NCBI GenBank assembly: GCA_963704025.1
Contig: CAVPGP010000001.1
Coordinates: 1,364,001 to 1,428,000, forward strand
Length of the DNA: 64,000 nucleotides
Direction of reading: 5' to 3'
Origin: CAVPGP01 sp963704025
GTDB taxonomy: Bacteria > Actinomycetota > Thermoleophilia > Gaiellales > Gaiellaceae
The translations under genes and the position numbers were made by a program. Below, one piece after another: positions 29,736 to 38,543 of this stretch (position 1 is its first letter; each line of letters opens with the position of its first letter). The notes beneath the pieces were generated by a model that saw nothing but the letters and a program-made list of their open reading frames with translations, ran no database searches and was not told where the DNA came from.

Positions 29736-30782
29736 CTAGCGGGTGTCGCCGCCGTTCACGGCCGACTGCCGCACGAGCCTTCGGTACGCGCCGCTGATTG
29801 CCCGGTACGGCTCCGCGCCGACCGAGGCCTCGAACGCCGCTTCCACCGTCTCGTCGTCGTCGACGACGGCGCCGGTCGACCACGCCGGCGAGCTGTCGAG
29901 CGTCGGCGCCGAGAAAAAGTCCTCCAGGAGCCCGAGCCCCGCGCTCTCCGGATCGAACACCACGAAATGCCCCTCGTCAGGCAGGAGCTGCAGGCGGCTC
30001 TCGGGGAGCAGCTGCGCCAGCTGGACGCTGTTGGCAGGCGGCACCAGCTGGTCGGCCTCCCCGTGCAGGAGCAGCGTCGGCACGCGGACGGACGGCAGCC
30101 ACGCGAGGCTCGACCAGAGCGCTCCCGCCCACACCTGAGCCGAGTACCCGAGCAGTGACGGCGGGTGGCGCATCCGCGCCTCGGTCAATGTCGTCAGTCG
30201 TCGCAGGAGCGCGCCGTCCGCGGGGCTGAGCAGCCAGTTCGTCTGCTCCGAGAAGAGGCGCGAGTAGTAGCGGAGCGGCATCGCGATCAGAGCCAGCGCC
30301 TCCCAGGTCCCCGGCATGCTGCCCCAGCCGCAGGCCGTCGAGGCGAGCGCCAGCCGGCGAACACGGGTCGGCTCGTCATGCGCCAGCTGCTGCGCGATCA
30401 GGCCGCCGAGGGAGAAGCCGAGGACGTCGACACACTCGTACCCCAGCTCGTCGAGCGCGCCGGCGACGATCCTCGCGACCGCGGGAATCGAGAGCGGCCA
30501 GGCGGGCGTGCTCGACCGGCCGGTACCCGGGGCGTCGAACATGATCGCGCGCGCCACGCGGGACAGGCGCTCCTCGGAGGGGCCCCACATCTCGACGTTC
30601 GCGCCGAGGCCGTTGATCATCAGCAGCGGTTGGCCGTCTCCCCGCTCCCGCACGAAGAGGTCGACTCCGCCGGAGCGCACCGTCGTCTCGTTCGGCGTGG
30701 CGCCCGCGGGCGCCTGCGCGTCGCCTTGCCCTTTCGAACCACGCGACTTTCTTTGAGCTGAGTTTCTTTGAGTTGAGTTCAT
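29736..30782 (-). CDS. Alpha/beta-fold hydrolase (PHA depolymerase/lactonase-like)
   Basis: The 348-residue frame from ATG 30782 has the oxyanion loop INGLGANVEMWGP, nucleophile elbow GFSLGG, acid LHGEADQLVPP and histidine LPDEGHFVVFD. It resembles medium-chain PHA depolymerase (PhaZ)-like esterases. The first 13 residues (MNSTQRNSAQRKS) are encoded by the operator repeats, so the true start may be later, for example GTG 30680. Divergent from the SDR gene 30823. Confidence 0.82.
   Translation of the reverse strand: MNSTQRNSAQRKSRGSKGQGDAQAPAGATPNETTVRSGGVDLFVRERGDGQPLLMINGLGANVEMWGPSEERLSRVARAIMFDAPGTGRSSTPAWPLSIPAVARIVAGALDELGYECVDVLGFSLGGLIAQQLAHDEPTRVRRLALASTACGWGSMPGTWEALALIAMPLRYYSRLFSEQTNWLLSPADGALLRRLTTLTEARMRHPPSLLGYSAQVWAGALWSSLAWLPSVRVPTLLLHGEADQLVPPANSVQLAQLLPESRLQLLPDEGHFVVFDPESAGLGLLEDFFSAPTLDSSPAWSTGAVVDDDETVEAAFEASVGAEPYRAISGAYRRLVRQSAVNGGDTR
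30754..30781 (+). promoter_or_regulatory. Tandem operator copies between divergent hydrolase and SDR genes
   Basis: TGAGTTGAGTTCA (30769-30781) and a weaker TGAGCTGAGTTTC (30754-30766) are repeated with a 15-bp step. They cover the start codon of the minus-strand hydrolase and lie 41 bp before the plus-strand SDR, where TTGAGT-N18-TACTCT could be a promoter. Confidence 0.6.
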
Positions 30783-30822
30783 TTCACGTCATACTCTATG
30801 TCGTAACTCGGATCGCAACCAG

Positions 30823-31572
30823 ATGATCGCTCAACGATTCACCGGAAAGGTACTGCTCGCGACGGGCGGAGGCTCGGGCATCGCCGCGGCGAGCGCGCGC
30901 CGGTTCGCCGCGGAAGGCGGTCGCGTCGCGGTCGCCGATCTCGACGCCGGGCGCGCCGAGGCCGTCGCGTCCGAGCTGCAAGGCTCGATCGGAGTCGCGT
31001 GCGACGTCTCGGACGAGGTCTCCGTGGAGAGGGCCGTGAGGACTGCCCACGAAAAGCTCGGCCGCATCGACTGCGTCCTGAACTCGGCCGGCTTCGTGAC
31101 GTTCTCGCCGATCGAGGAGCTCTCGCTGGCGGACTGGAACCGCATGCTGGCGGTTCATCTGACCGGCACCTTCCTCGTCTGCAAGGCGGCATTGCCCCGG
31201 CTGCGCGCCGTGGGCGGGGGTTCGATCGTGAACCTCGCATCTTCGACGGCGCTCGTCGCCCGCGCGAACCTGGCCGCCTACTCGGCCGCGAAGGGCGGTG
31301 TCGTGGCGTTCTCCCGCCAGCTGGCGCTGGACGCCGGCCCGGAGATCCGCGTCAACGTTCTCGCCCCGGGCAGCGTGCGCACGCCGCTGACGGCGCCCGT
31401 GTACGGCGAGTCCGGCGTGGACGGCGGCCACTCGGCGCTGCCGCGGTCGATCCAGGAACGGGTCGCCGAGCCGGAAGAGATCGCGACCGCCGTCTGCTTC
31501 CTCCTTTCCGACGAGGCGAGCTTCCTCACCGCCTCGATGATCCCCATTGACGGAGGAGCCACCGCGGTTTGA
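30823..31572 (+). CDS. Short-chain dehydrogenase/reductase
   Basis: The 249-residue protein has the classical SDR layout: cofactor motif TGGGSGIAAAS (the usual third glycine GIG is GIA), a D in ADLDAGR suggesting NAD(H), NSAG for NNAG, catalytic Ser in NLASS and YSAAKGG. It would interconvert a hydroxy and a keto group. Its stop overlaps the TTG start of the next gene (TTGA), so the two are coupled. Confidence 0.9.
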   Translation: MIAQRFTGKVLLATGGGSGIAAASARRFAAEGGRVAVADLDAGRAEAVASELQGSIGVACDVSDEVSVERAVRTAHEKLGRIDCVLNSAGFVTFSPIEELSLADWNRMLAVHLTGTFLVCKAALPRLRAVGGGSIVNLASSTALVARANLAAYSAAKGGVVAFSRQLALDAGPEIRVNVLAPGSVRTPLTAPVYGESGVDGGHSALPRSIQERVAEPEEIATAVCFLLSDEASFLTASMIPIDGGATAV

Positions 31573-33542
31573 GCTCCTATCCGCATCTCTTTGCCCCGGG
31601 AACGATCGGCGGCGTCTCGATCAAGAACCGGGTCGTGCAGCCGCCGATGGGCACCGGCCTGATTCTGGACGGCAGGGTGACCGAGCGCGAGGTCGCCTTC
31701 CAGGAGGAGCGCGCCCGGGGTGGAGCCGGCCTGATCATCACGGGCGCCGCCGCCGTCCATCCGACCTCGCTCTTTCCGTTCCGCGTCATCCTCGAGGCCT
31801 ACGACGAGGCGGTGGTCGAGAGCGTCCGCCGGCGGGTCGAGGCGGTGCAGCGCCACGGCGCGCGCATCTTCGGCCAGCTGGTTCACCTCGGCCGCGAGTC
31901 GCCGGGCGGGCTGACCGAGACGATCCCGCTGGCACCGTCCCCGATTGCCTCGCCTCGCGATCCCGGCATCCCACACGAGATGAGCGTCGCGGACATCCGG
32001 ATGATCGTCGACGCGTTCGGCACATCCGCGAGGAACTTCAAGGCAGGTGGATATGACGGCGTCGAGATCCACGCCGGCCACGGCTACCTCGCCGCACAGT
32101 TCCTCTCTCCGGCGTCGAACCAGCGGAGGGACGCCTATCGCGGAGACACCATCGAGGGGAGGACACGCTTCCTCCGTGAGCTGGTCGAGGAGATCCGTGA
32201 GCGCTGCGGCGGCGACTATCCGCTCGGCATGCGCCTGAGCGCGGACGAGGAGACTCCCGACGGACTGACGATCGACGACACGAGGGAGATCGTCGGAGCG
32301 CTCCAGGCCGTCGCGCCCGTCGACTACGTGTCGATCACCGTCGGCATGCGCGGCGCGTACGTGAAGGACACGTCGTACCCCGAGGGCTTCACGCTGCCGC
32401 TCGCGGCGGCAGTGAAGCGGGACGTGGACGTCCCGGTGGTCGTCGCCAGCCGGATCCGGTTCCCTGAGCTTGCGGAGCAGGCGCTCGCGAACGGACAGGC
32501 CGACTTCGTCGCGATCGGCCGCGGTGTGATCGCCGATCCGGAATGGGTGAACAAGGCGCGTGAGGGTCGCGCGGAGCAGATCCGCCCGTGCGTCGGCATC
32601 GTCCAGGACTGCCGCGCGGCTCACGGCATCGTCGCCTGTGCGGTCAATGCCCGCGCAGGCCGCGAGTTGGCGTGGGGGGACGCGCACCCCGCGCGCACCG
32701 CGCGGCGCGTCGTCGTGGCGGGCGGAGGGCCGGGCGGTCTCGAGGCCGCGCGGGTCGCCGCGGAGGCCGGCCACACGGTCGTCCTCTACGAGCGGTCCGA
32801 CGCCCTGGGCGGCCAGGTCCGTGCCGCCGCCGCGGGTCCGACACGCGGCGAGTTGCTCGACTTCGTCGCGTACCTCGAGCGCGAGCTCGACCGACTCGGA
32901 GTCGAGGTGCGCCTGGGCACGGAGGCGACCGCGGAGGACGTCCTCGCCGACGAGCCGGAGCTGGTCGTCGCCGCCACCGGCGCGAGCCCGCAGCGCCCGG
33001 ACTTCCCGTTCGAAGACGGCGCGCGCGTCTCGTCGGTCTGGGAGCTGCTGAGCGACCGAGACGGCGACGTTCCTGAGCGCGCCCTCGTCGCCGATGACGC
33101 CGTCGGGTTCTGGCACGGCGTCAGCTCGGCCGAGTTCCTCGCCGAGCGAGGGGCGGCCGTGGAGCTCGTGACGCCGGCGCGCGCGGTCGGCCTCGCGATC
33201 CCGCACGAGAGCATCGCGCACGTCCACCGGCGGCTCCGCGCGGCCGGGGTTCGCTTCCGCCCGTTCACCGAGGTCGTGGGCGTCGCCGGGACGACCGTGA
33301 CGCTTGCCGACTCGATCACGGGCGAACCCGCCGAGACGAGCGCGGATCTGGTCGTCGTCAAGACGCGGCTCGGCGTCGAGGACGGGCTCGTTCACAGCCT
33401 CGACGGCAAGGTGCCGGCCCTCGTCGCAGTGGGTGACTGCGCCGCGCCGAGGCGGATGAGTCACGCCGTACTGGAGGCGAACCTCGCGCTCCGGCGCTTC
33501 GACCAGGGGCGGATCGGTTCCGTCGCAACCGCACTCAGCTGA
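31569..33542 (+). CDS. FMN/FAD oxidoreductase of the dienoyl-CoA reductase/BaiCD family
   Basis: This 657-residue protein has an old-yellow-enzyme TIM barrel (GGVSIKNRVVQPPMGTG, then IHAGHGYLAAQFLSP), an Fe-S segment, and a C-terminal FAD/NAD domain with VVVAGGGPGGLEAARVAAEAG. The usual 4Fe-4S motif Cx2Cx3Cx(11-12)C is here CVGIVQDC followed by VACAVN: the second cysteine is isoleucine. This could abolish or weaken the cluster. Members reduce a double bond of unsaturated acyl-CoA, bile acids or related compounds. Confidence 0.88.
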   Translation: MSSYPHLFAPGTIGGVSIKNRVVQPPMGTGLILDGRVTEREVAFQEERARGGAGLIITGAAAVHPTSLFPFRVILEAYDEAVVESVRRRVEAVQRHGARIFGQLVHLGRESPGGLTETIPLAPSPIASPRDPGIPHEMSVADIRMIVDAFGTSARNFKAGGYDGVEIHAGHGYLAAQFLSPASNQRRDAYRGDTIEGRTRFLRELVEEIRERCGGDYPLGMRLSADEETPDGLTIDDTREIVGALQAVAPVDYVSITVGMRGAYVKDTSYPEGFTLPLAAAVKRDVDVPVVVASRIRFPELAEQALANGQADFVAIGRGVIADPEWVNKAREGRAEQIRPCVGIVQDCRAAHGIVACAVNARAGRELAWGDAHPARTARRVVVAGGGPGGLEAARVAAEAGHTVVLYERSDALGGQVRAAAAGPTRGELLDFVAYLERELDRLGVEVRLGTEATAEDVLADEPELVVAATGASPQRPDFPFEDGARVSSVWELLSDRDGDVPERALVADDAVGFWHGVSSAEFLAERGAAVELVTPARAVGLAIPHESIAHVHRRLRAAGVRFRPFTEVVGVAGTTVTLADSITGEPAETSADLVVVKTRLGVEDGLVHSLDGKVPALVAVGDCAAPRRMSHAVLEANLALRRFDQGRIGSVATALS

Positions 33543-33564
33543 GCGAAGGAGGGCAACGCACACC

Positions 33565-34656
33565 ATGTCGAAGCGAGTGGAGTTCTGGCGGATGGGCGCG
33601 ACACCGGTCCCCTCGTCGGAGATCGCACGATTCGCCCGCGAGTTCGAGGCGAGCGGCTGGGACGGGCTGGCAGTCGGCGAGGCGCACGGCCTGCTGCCGG
33701 ATCCCTACGTCCTCCTCGGCGTCGCGGCGGCCGCGACGACGACGCTGAAGGTCGGCACCGCGGTGGCGGTCCCCCTGCGTCACCCGCTGCTCGCGGCGAG
33801 CGCGATGGCGAGCGTGCAGACGATCTCGAACGGTCGCGCACGCTTCTGTCTCGGTCGCGGCGACGGCGCGGTGAAGGTGCTCCAGCAGAAGCCGATGGCG
33901 GTCGCGCAGTTCGACGCGTACCTTCGGCGGCTCCAGGCCTACCTGCGCCGCGAGGAGGTCGAGATCGACGGTGTCGCCTCGGCGATGACGCGGCAGGACG
34001 ACATCGACCCTTCGCTCGCGATCGCGAAGCCGCCGGTCGACGTCGCCGCCACAGGCCCGAAGACGCTCGCGCTCGCCGCGCAGGCGGCCGACGGCGTCAG
34101 CTTCTCGGTGGGTGCGGACGTCGAGCGGCTTTCCGACTCGATCGCGCGAACCCGGGAAGCGTGTCACGACGCCGGTCGCGACTTCGAGGAGCTCGAGCTC
34201 GGGTGCTACGTGCAGGTCGCGCTCACGGACGACGGCGACACGAGCGCCCGCGAGGCGATCCGAGGTCTTGTGGTGACGCACGCGCGCTTCTCCGGCTTCG
34301 AGGCGAAGGCCACCGCCGGCGTGGCCGCCGACGAGCACGGGCGCTACCGTCAGGCGGTCGAGACGATGGAGGCGGTCTACCGGTCGCCCCGCGGCGGCGT
34401 CACGCGGATCGAGGGCGGTGCGCCGGGCGAGATCGACTTCTATCCGCGCGAGGCGGGAGCGGACGAGCTGATCGACCAGTTCGCGATCGCCGGCCCGGCC
34501 GAGTACTGCGCCGAGCGCCTGCAGCAGATCGCCGACCTCGGCATCTCGCGCATCTACATCGGCACCCGCGCCGTCGGCGTCGATCTCGCCGAGCGCAACG
34601 CCGACCGCATCGGCCGCGAGGTGCTTCCGCTCCTCCGGACGAAGGACGCGGCATGA
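33565..34656 (+). CDS. LLM-class (luciferase-like) flavin-dependent oxidoreductase
   Basis: The 363-residue TIM-barrel protein has typical LLM features: FAREFEASGWDGLAVGEAHG, LKVGTAVAVPLRHPLLAAS and ARFCLGRGDGA, plus GPAEYCAERLQQI near the end, as in F420-dependent reductases and FMN monooxygenases. Start ATG 33565 is preceded by AAGGAGGG. Substrate is unknown; it follows the dienoyl-CoA-reductase-like gene by 22 bases. Confidence 0.9.
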   Translation: MSKRVEFWRMGATPVPSSEIARFAREFEASGWDGLAVGEAHGLLPDPYVLLGVAAAATTTLKVGTAVAVPLRHPLLAASAMASVQTISNGRARFCLGRGDGAVKVLQQKPMAVAQFDAYLRRLQAYLRREEVEIDGVASAMTRQDDIDPSLAIAKPPVDVAATGPKTLALAAQAADGVSFSVGADVERLSDSIARTREACHDAGRDFEELELGCYVQVALTDDGDTSAREAIRGLVVTHARFSGFEAKATAGVAADEHGRYRQAVETMEAVYRSPRGGVTRIEGGAPGEIDFYPREAGADELIDQFAIAGPAEYCAERLQQIADLGISRIYIGTRAVGVDLAERNADRIGREVLPLLRTKDAA

Positions 34657-35024
34657 TCGACGACGCGGTCACCTCACCGCTCGACGGGTATTACAGCGCG
34701 CTCGACGGAGGCGATCCCGACGGGGCCGCGATGGCGTTCACCAAGGACGCCGTCTACATCCGCCCGGTGCTGGGAGGCTCGGGCCTCGAGGTCGTTCGAG
34801 GTCGCGACGGCCTCCTCGAGTTCTTCCGCAAGCGGGGCAAGCAGCCGTACCGCCACGAGGTCCGCGCCTGCGTCGTCGTCGACGGCCGCTGCTTCGTCGA
34901 AGGGATCGCCGGCGTCGAGGGCGAGCCGCCGACGCACGTCTTCCTCGTGCACGCGACGGTAGGGGACGACGGGCTGATCTCGCGCTACTTCGCCCTGATG
35001 GCCGAGACGCAGCTCGATCTCTAG
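34653..35024 (+). CDS. SnoaL/NTF2-like protein
   Basis: The 123-residue protein has the NTF2-like cone fold pattern: an N-terminal helix (LDGYYSALDGGDPDGAAMAF), then TKDAVYIRP and strands RYFALMAETQ at the end. Such proteins can be ketosteroid isomerase, dehydratase or cyclase, but no catalytic assignment can be made. Start overlaps the LLM stop (ATGA); the end overlaps the convergent SDR by four bases. Confidence 0.78.
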   Translation: MIDDAVTSPLDGYYSALDGGDPDGAAMAFTKDAVYIRPVLGGSGLEVVRGRDGLLEFFRKRGKQPYRHEVRACVVVDGRCFVEGIAGVEGEPPTHVFLVHATVGDDGLISRYFALMAETQLDL

Positions 35025-35836
35025 AGAAAGCCGGGCACGACGACCTCGTCGGTGTCCACGATGCCGCGGGCGCGCTGCTCGATCGCCTCGCGGTAGGCGG
35101 GGTGGGTCAGGATCCAGAAGCGGTCGCTGCGGATCGCGTCGACGACCTGGCCCGCGACGTCCGACGGCGGAATGCGCACGACGCCGCTGTACTCGCCCGG
35201 GACGTCCTCGGCCGGGCCGTCCGGGTGCAGGGCGCGGCTGTGCGCACGGAACTCGGTCTCGGTCGGGCCCGGGCAGAGCACCGAGACGCCGATCGGGGCG
35301 CCCAGCTCGCGCAGGTCGTGGTGGAGGCTCTCGGAGAACCCGACGACCGCGTACTTCGCCGCGGCGTACATCGCCAGACCCGGGTAGGCCAGCAGCCCGC
35401 CCACCGACGCGGTGTTGACGACATGCGCGGGCGTCCCGCGGTCGATCATGCCGGGGACGAACGCCTTGACGCCGTGGACCACGCCCAGGAGGTTGACGCC
35501 GAGCAGCCAGTCCCACTCTTCGAGTGTCGACTCCCAGGCCGGCCCCGGCCGCGTCACGCCGGCGTTGTTGCAGAGGACGTCCACCGCGCCGAAGCGCTCG
35601 ACCGCACGGCGTGCGAGTGACTCGACGTCGTCCCAGCGCGCCACGTCGGCGGGGACGGCCTCGACGTCGGCTCCCGAGGTTTCTTGCAGCTCCTCTGCGG
35701 CTGCGGTGAGGCGCGCGGGATCGACGTCGGACATGACGACGCGCATTTCCTCCGCGGCGAGCCGCTCGCAGAGCGCGAGCCCGATCCCGCTCGCCGCACC
35801 CGTTACGACCGCGACCCTCCCGGCGAGCTCGTCCAT
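35021..35836 (-). CDS. Short-chain dehydrogenase/reductase
   Basis: The 271-residue protein has TGAASGIGLAL, D in SDVDPAR, NNAG, the catalytic Ser in VNTASVGG and YAAAKYAVVG. The substrate loop and C-terminal extension (about 30 residues) resemble SDRs acting on steroid-like or acyl substrates. It is the last gene of the importer-dehydrogenase operon, its start overlapping the stop of the NTF2-like gene (TGATG). Confidence 0.92.
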   Translation of the reverse strand: MDELAGRVAVVTGAASGIGLALCERLAAEEMRVVMSDVDPARLTAAAEELQETSGADVEAVPADVARWDDVESLARRAVERFGAVDVLCNNAGVTRPGPAWESTLEEWDWLLGVNLLGVVHGVKAFVPGMIDRGTPAHVVNTASVGGLLAYPGLAMYAAAKYAVVGFSESLHHDLRELGAPIGVSVLCPGPTETEFRAHSRALHPDGPAEDVPGEYSGVVRIPPSDVAGQVVDAIRSDRFWILTHPAYREAIEQRARGIVDTDEVVVPGFL

Positions 35837-36198
35837 CAGAACGGCACGCCGTGAAACGCTTCGGTCCGCGCGGCGAACAGCCGTCGCGCACGCCCCTGGT
35901 CGTCGAGCTCCGTGGCGAACATGAAGGTGCCCAGTGGCTCGCCGTGGCGCGTCGTCCACCCGGTCACGACCTCGGTGTTGCCCTCGCGCGTCGAGTGGCT
36001 GATGTGGTGGAGCTGCCCGGCCGGATCGCGCTGCTCCATGTATCCCGCCCATTCGTCGAAGCCGCCGGCGAACTCATGCGCACCTTCGTCGGTGGCCCAG
36101 AGCAGTGCGAACGTGAAGTCCGGGGCGAGCATGGGCAGGATGTCCCGCCCTTCGTCGAGCTGCTCGAAGTACTCGGGGAGGAAGGTGGCGGTGCTCAC
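35836..36198 (-). CDS. NTF2/SnoaL-like protein
   Basis: Translation begins at GTG 36198 (AGGAGG upstream), giving 120 residues. The sequence (FEQLDEGRDILPMLAPDFTFAL, then GYMEQRDPAGQLHHISHSTR and TGWTTRHGEPLGTFMFATEL) has the strand order of NTF2-like folds such as ketosteroid isomerase. It is flanked by a flavoprotein dehydrogenase and an SDR with 1-4 base overlaps, so it takes part in the same pathway, perhaps as an isomerase or hydratase. Confidence 0.75.
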   Translation of the reverse strand: MSTATFLPEYFEQLDEGRDILPMLAPDFTFALLWATDEGAHEFAGGFDEWAGYMEQRDPAGQLHHISHSTREGNTEVVTGWTTRHGEPLGTFMFATELDDQGRARRLFAARTEAFHGVPF

Positions 36199-37532
36199 GT
36201 CTGTACCTCCTGTGGTTGGTGTTCGAGGGCGGTCCGAGCGGCGCGGAGGCCGAAGACGAGCGCGGCGGCCAGGCCGCCTGCGTAGGCGCGGACGTAGAGA
36301 CCTCCGGCGTCGGCGCCTGCCGCGAGGAGGCCGGGGATCGGGCGCCTGTTCTCGTCGAGCACGCGAGCCTCGTCGTCGATGCGCAGCCCGCCGAACGTGA
36401 AGGTGATCGCGGGCACGGTCTCGATCACGTAGAAGGGGGGCCGGTCGATCGGCGTCGAGTCGAACCGGCGCGGCGGGTCGAGTGTGCCTTCGGCGCATTG
36501 CCGGTTGAAGTCGACGAGCGCCTGCCGGACGGCCGCGCCGTCGTAGCCCCACTCGGTGGGCAGGTAGAGGAGCTCGTCGACGTCCTGCGCGATCGCCGCG
36601 CGAGCCCCGCGCTTGAAGAGGACATCGAACGTGTCGACGGCCCGGACGCCCTCGACGTACGGTCGGAGAATCCACTCCTCACGCACGCGCTCGTCCGAGA
36701 TCAGCAGCCCTCTTGCCTCCGGTTGCCGCAGCAGCGCCATCGTCGTGAGGTGGTCGCCCACCGTCTCGTCGACGAAGCGCCGTCCCTGGAGATCGAGCAG
36801 CACGCTGTGCTCGCTGTAAAAGAGGCTCAGCGCCGGGAAGTCGTCGTCCTCGCGGAGCTCGACGCCCGAGGCCATCAGATGCCCGTAGAAGCCGGCGTCG
36901 TCGGGCCCGAACTGGCCGCCTGCCGCGCGGCCAAGGCGCAGGCCGTCACCGCGGCTGTAGGGGTTCGACCGCAACGGGATGTCGCGCGCCTGCGGGTGGA
37001 TCAGCGTGCTTCGCAGCTCGGGATCGGCCTGGAACCCGCCCGTGGCGAGGAGCGTCGAGCCCGCGCGAATCTCGCGGAGCTCGCCCGAGGGCAGGCGGAT
37101 CTCCGCTCCGCGGACCTCCCTGTCCTCGAGGAGCAGCCGTTGCGCTTCGCCGTTCAGGATGAGCTCGGAGCGCGCGTCTTCGCGGATCGCCAGCTCGCAG
37201 GCCCGGAGGTAGTTGAGGATCGACATCTGGTGGCCGCGGCCGAACCGCAGCACGCTCACCGCGGGCTGGACCTCGACTCCGAGGGAGCGAACCCAGTCGA
37301 CGGCCGGCTCGAAGCCTTCGATCAGCCGCGCGGCGAGCTCCGGGTCGCCGTCCGGGATCGCTGTGCGCAGGACGTCGAACGACGGTGCACTCCAGATGAA
37401 CCCGGCCCGCGCGGCGCTCCCACCGAGCTCGCCCTTCTCGACGAGGACGACGGAGCGTCCCTCGTGCACGGACCAGGCCGCCGCGGAGAGCCCCGCCATG
37501 CCGCCGCCGAGAACGAGCAGATCTGCTTTCAC
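36195..37532 (-). CDS. FAD-binding dehydrogenase (fumarate reductase/3-ketosteroid dehydrogenase family)
   Basis: From GTG 37532 (GGAGG upstream) the protein is 445 residues. FAD motif LLVLGGGMAGLSAAAWSVHEG, an ATGGF motif before the substrate domain, and the closing FTFGGLRIDDEARVL and GLLAAGADAGGLYVRAYAGG typical of KstD/fumarate reductase-like flavoproteins. It would introduce or reduce a double bond next to a carbonyl. Part of the importer operon; related to 56522-57937. Confidence 0.9.
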   Translation of the reverse strand: MKADLLVLGGGMAGLSAAAWSVHEGRSVVLVEKGELGGSAARAGFIWSAPSFDVLRTAIPDGDPELAARLIEGFEPAVDWVRSLGVEVQPAVSVLRFGRGHQMSILNYLRACELAIREDARSELILNGEAQRLLLEDREVRGAEIRLPSGELREIRAGSTLLATGGFQADPELRSTLIHPQARDIPLRSNPYSRGDGLRLGRAAGGQFGPDDAGFYGHLMASGVELREDDDFPALSLFYSEHSVLLDLQGRRFVDETVGDHLTTMALLRQPEARGLLISDERVREEWILRPYVEGVRAVDTFDVLFKRGARAAIAQDVDELLYLPTEWGYDGAAVRQALVDFNRQCAEGTLDPPRRFDSTPIDRPPFYVIETVPAITFTFGGLRIDDEARVLDENRRPIPGLLAAGADAGGLYVRAYAGGLAAALVFGLRAARTALEHQPQEVQT

Positions 37533-38539
37533 GTCAGGACCTCCAGTTGCTGGGCGAGGCTGCGACCGAGGCGGCGCTCGTGTTCGCCTGCCGTTCCGAA
37601 TTGAGCTCCGCGGACTGCGATCCGGCGTAGGTACCGATGCGACGGATGCTCCGCGGTGAAGGCGATTCCGCCGAAGACCTGGAGCGCGCCATGGGCCACG
37701 TCCTGCGTGGCGCGCGCCGTGTATGCCTTCGCGATCGATGCCGTGCGCAGGGCGTCCGGCTCGTCCTCGTCGAGCGACGCAGCGGCGTACAGGACGCTCG
37801 ACCACGAGCTCTCGACCTTGACGTACATGCCCGCGAGCAGATGCCGGATGGCCTGGAAGCTGCCGATCGTCTGCCCGAACTGGCGGCGCTGCGACGCATA
37901 GTCGCGCGCGAGGTGGAGGAGCGTGTCGGCCGCACCCACGGCTTCCGCGGACACGAGCACGCCCGAGATCGCCGCCAGGCGCTCGACGACGGAGACGGCG
38001 TCGGCGATCACGAGGTGGCCGTCGACGTCGACGTGGTCGAAGCGGACGAGCGCCGGTTGCAGCGTGGGGTCGAGCGTCGACTCCGGCTCGATCTCGGCGG
38101 CCGCCCGAGGCACGACTGCGAGCACGAGGCCCGCCGGCCCCGCCGCGGGAACGGCGAGCAGGTCGACCGCCTCGGCATAGGCGACACCGGACTTCTCGCC
38201 CGACAGGCGACCGTCGTCGAGACCGGCCGCCGGATCAGTCGGCGCAAAGCTCGTCCCCGGCTCGGCGAGGCACGGGGCGACCGTCCCCGGGGCCAGCTCG
38301 TGTGCTGCGAGTGCAGAATGCACCGCAGCCGTGTCGGCATACGGGACGGCGGCAAGCCGGGCGCCGAGGCTGCGCGTCACGAGGGCGAGCTCGACCGCGC
38401 CGAGCTCCTCGTCGCCCGCGAGGTCGAGCGCGCCGAACTCGACGAGGCTTTCCCAGAGCCGGTCCGCAGGCTCGCGCGCGACCAGCTCGTCGACCGACTC
38501 GCTCAGCCACCTCTGCTCCTCGGTCAGCTGCAGGTCCAC
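37529..38539 (-). CDS. Acyl-CoA dehydrogenase, smaller subunit type
   Basis: GTG 38539 has AAGGAG upstream and gives 336 residues, shorter than usual ACADs. It opens DLQLTEEQRWLSESVDELVA, and the C-terminal helical domain (LHLARDYASQRRQFGQTIGSFQA, HGALQVFGGIAFTAEHPSHRY) is typical. I find no clear catalytic Glu. Paired with the adjacent larger ACAD, it may be the non-catalytic half of a heterotetramer, as in mycobacterial steroid side-chain dehydrogenases. GTGA overlap with the next gene. Confidence 0.88.
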   Translation of the reverse strand: MDLQLTEEQRWLSESVDELVAREPADRLWESLVEFGALDLAGDEELGAVELALVTRSLGARLAAVPYADTAAVHSALAAHELAPGTVAPCLAEPGTSFAPTDPAAGLDDGRLSGEKSGVAYAEAVDLLAVPAAGPAGLVLAVVPRAAAEIEPESTLDPTLQPALVRFDHVDVDGHLVIADAVSVVERLAAISGVLVSAEAVGAADTLLHLARDYASQRRQFGQTIGSFQAIRHLLAGMYVKVESSWSSVLYAAASLDEDEPDALRTASIAKAYTARATQDVAHGALQVFGGIAFTAEHPSHRYLRRIAVRGAQFGTAGEHERRLGRSLAQQLEVLT

Positions 38540-38543
38540 GGCG

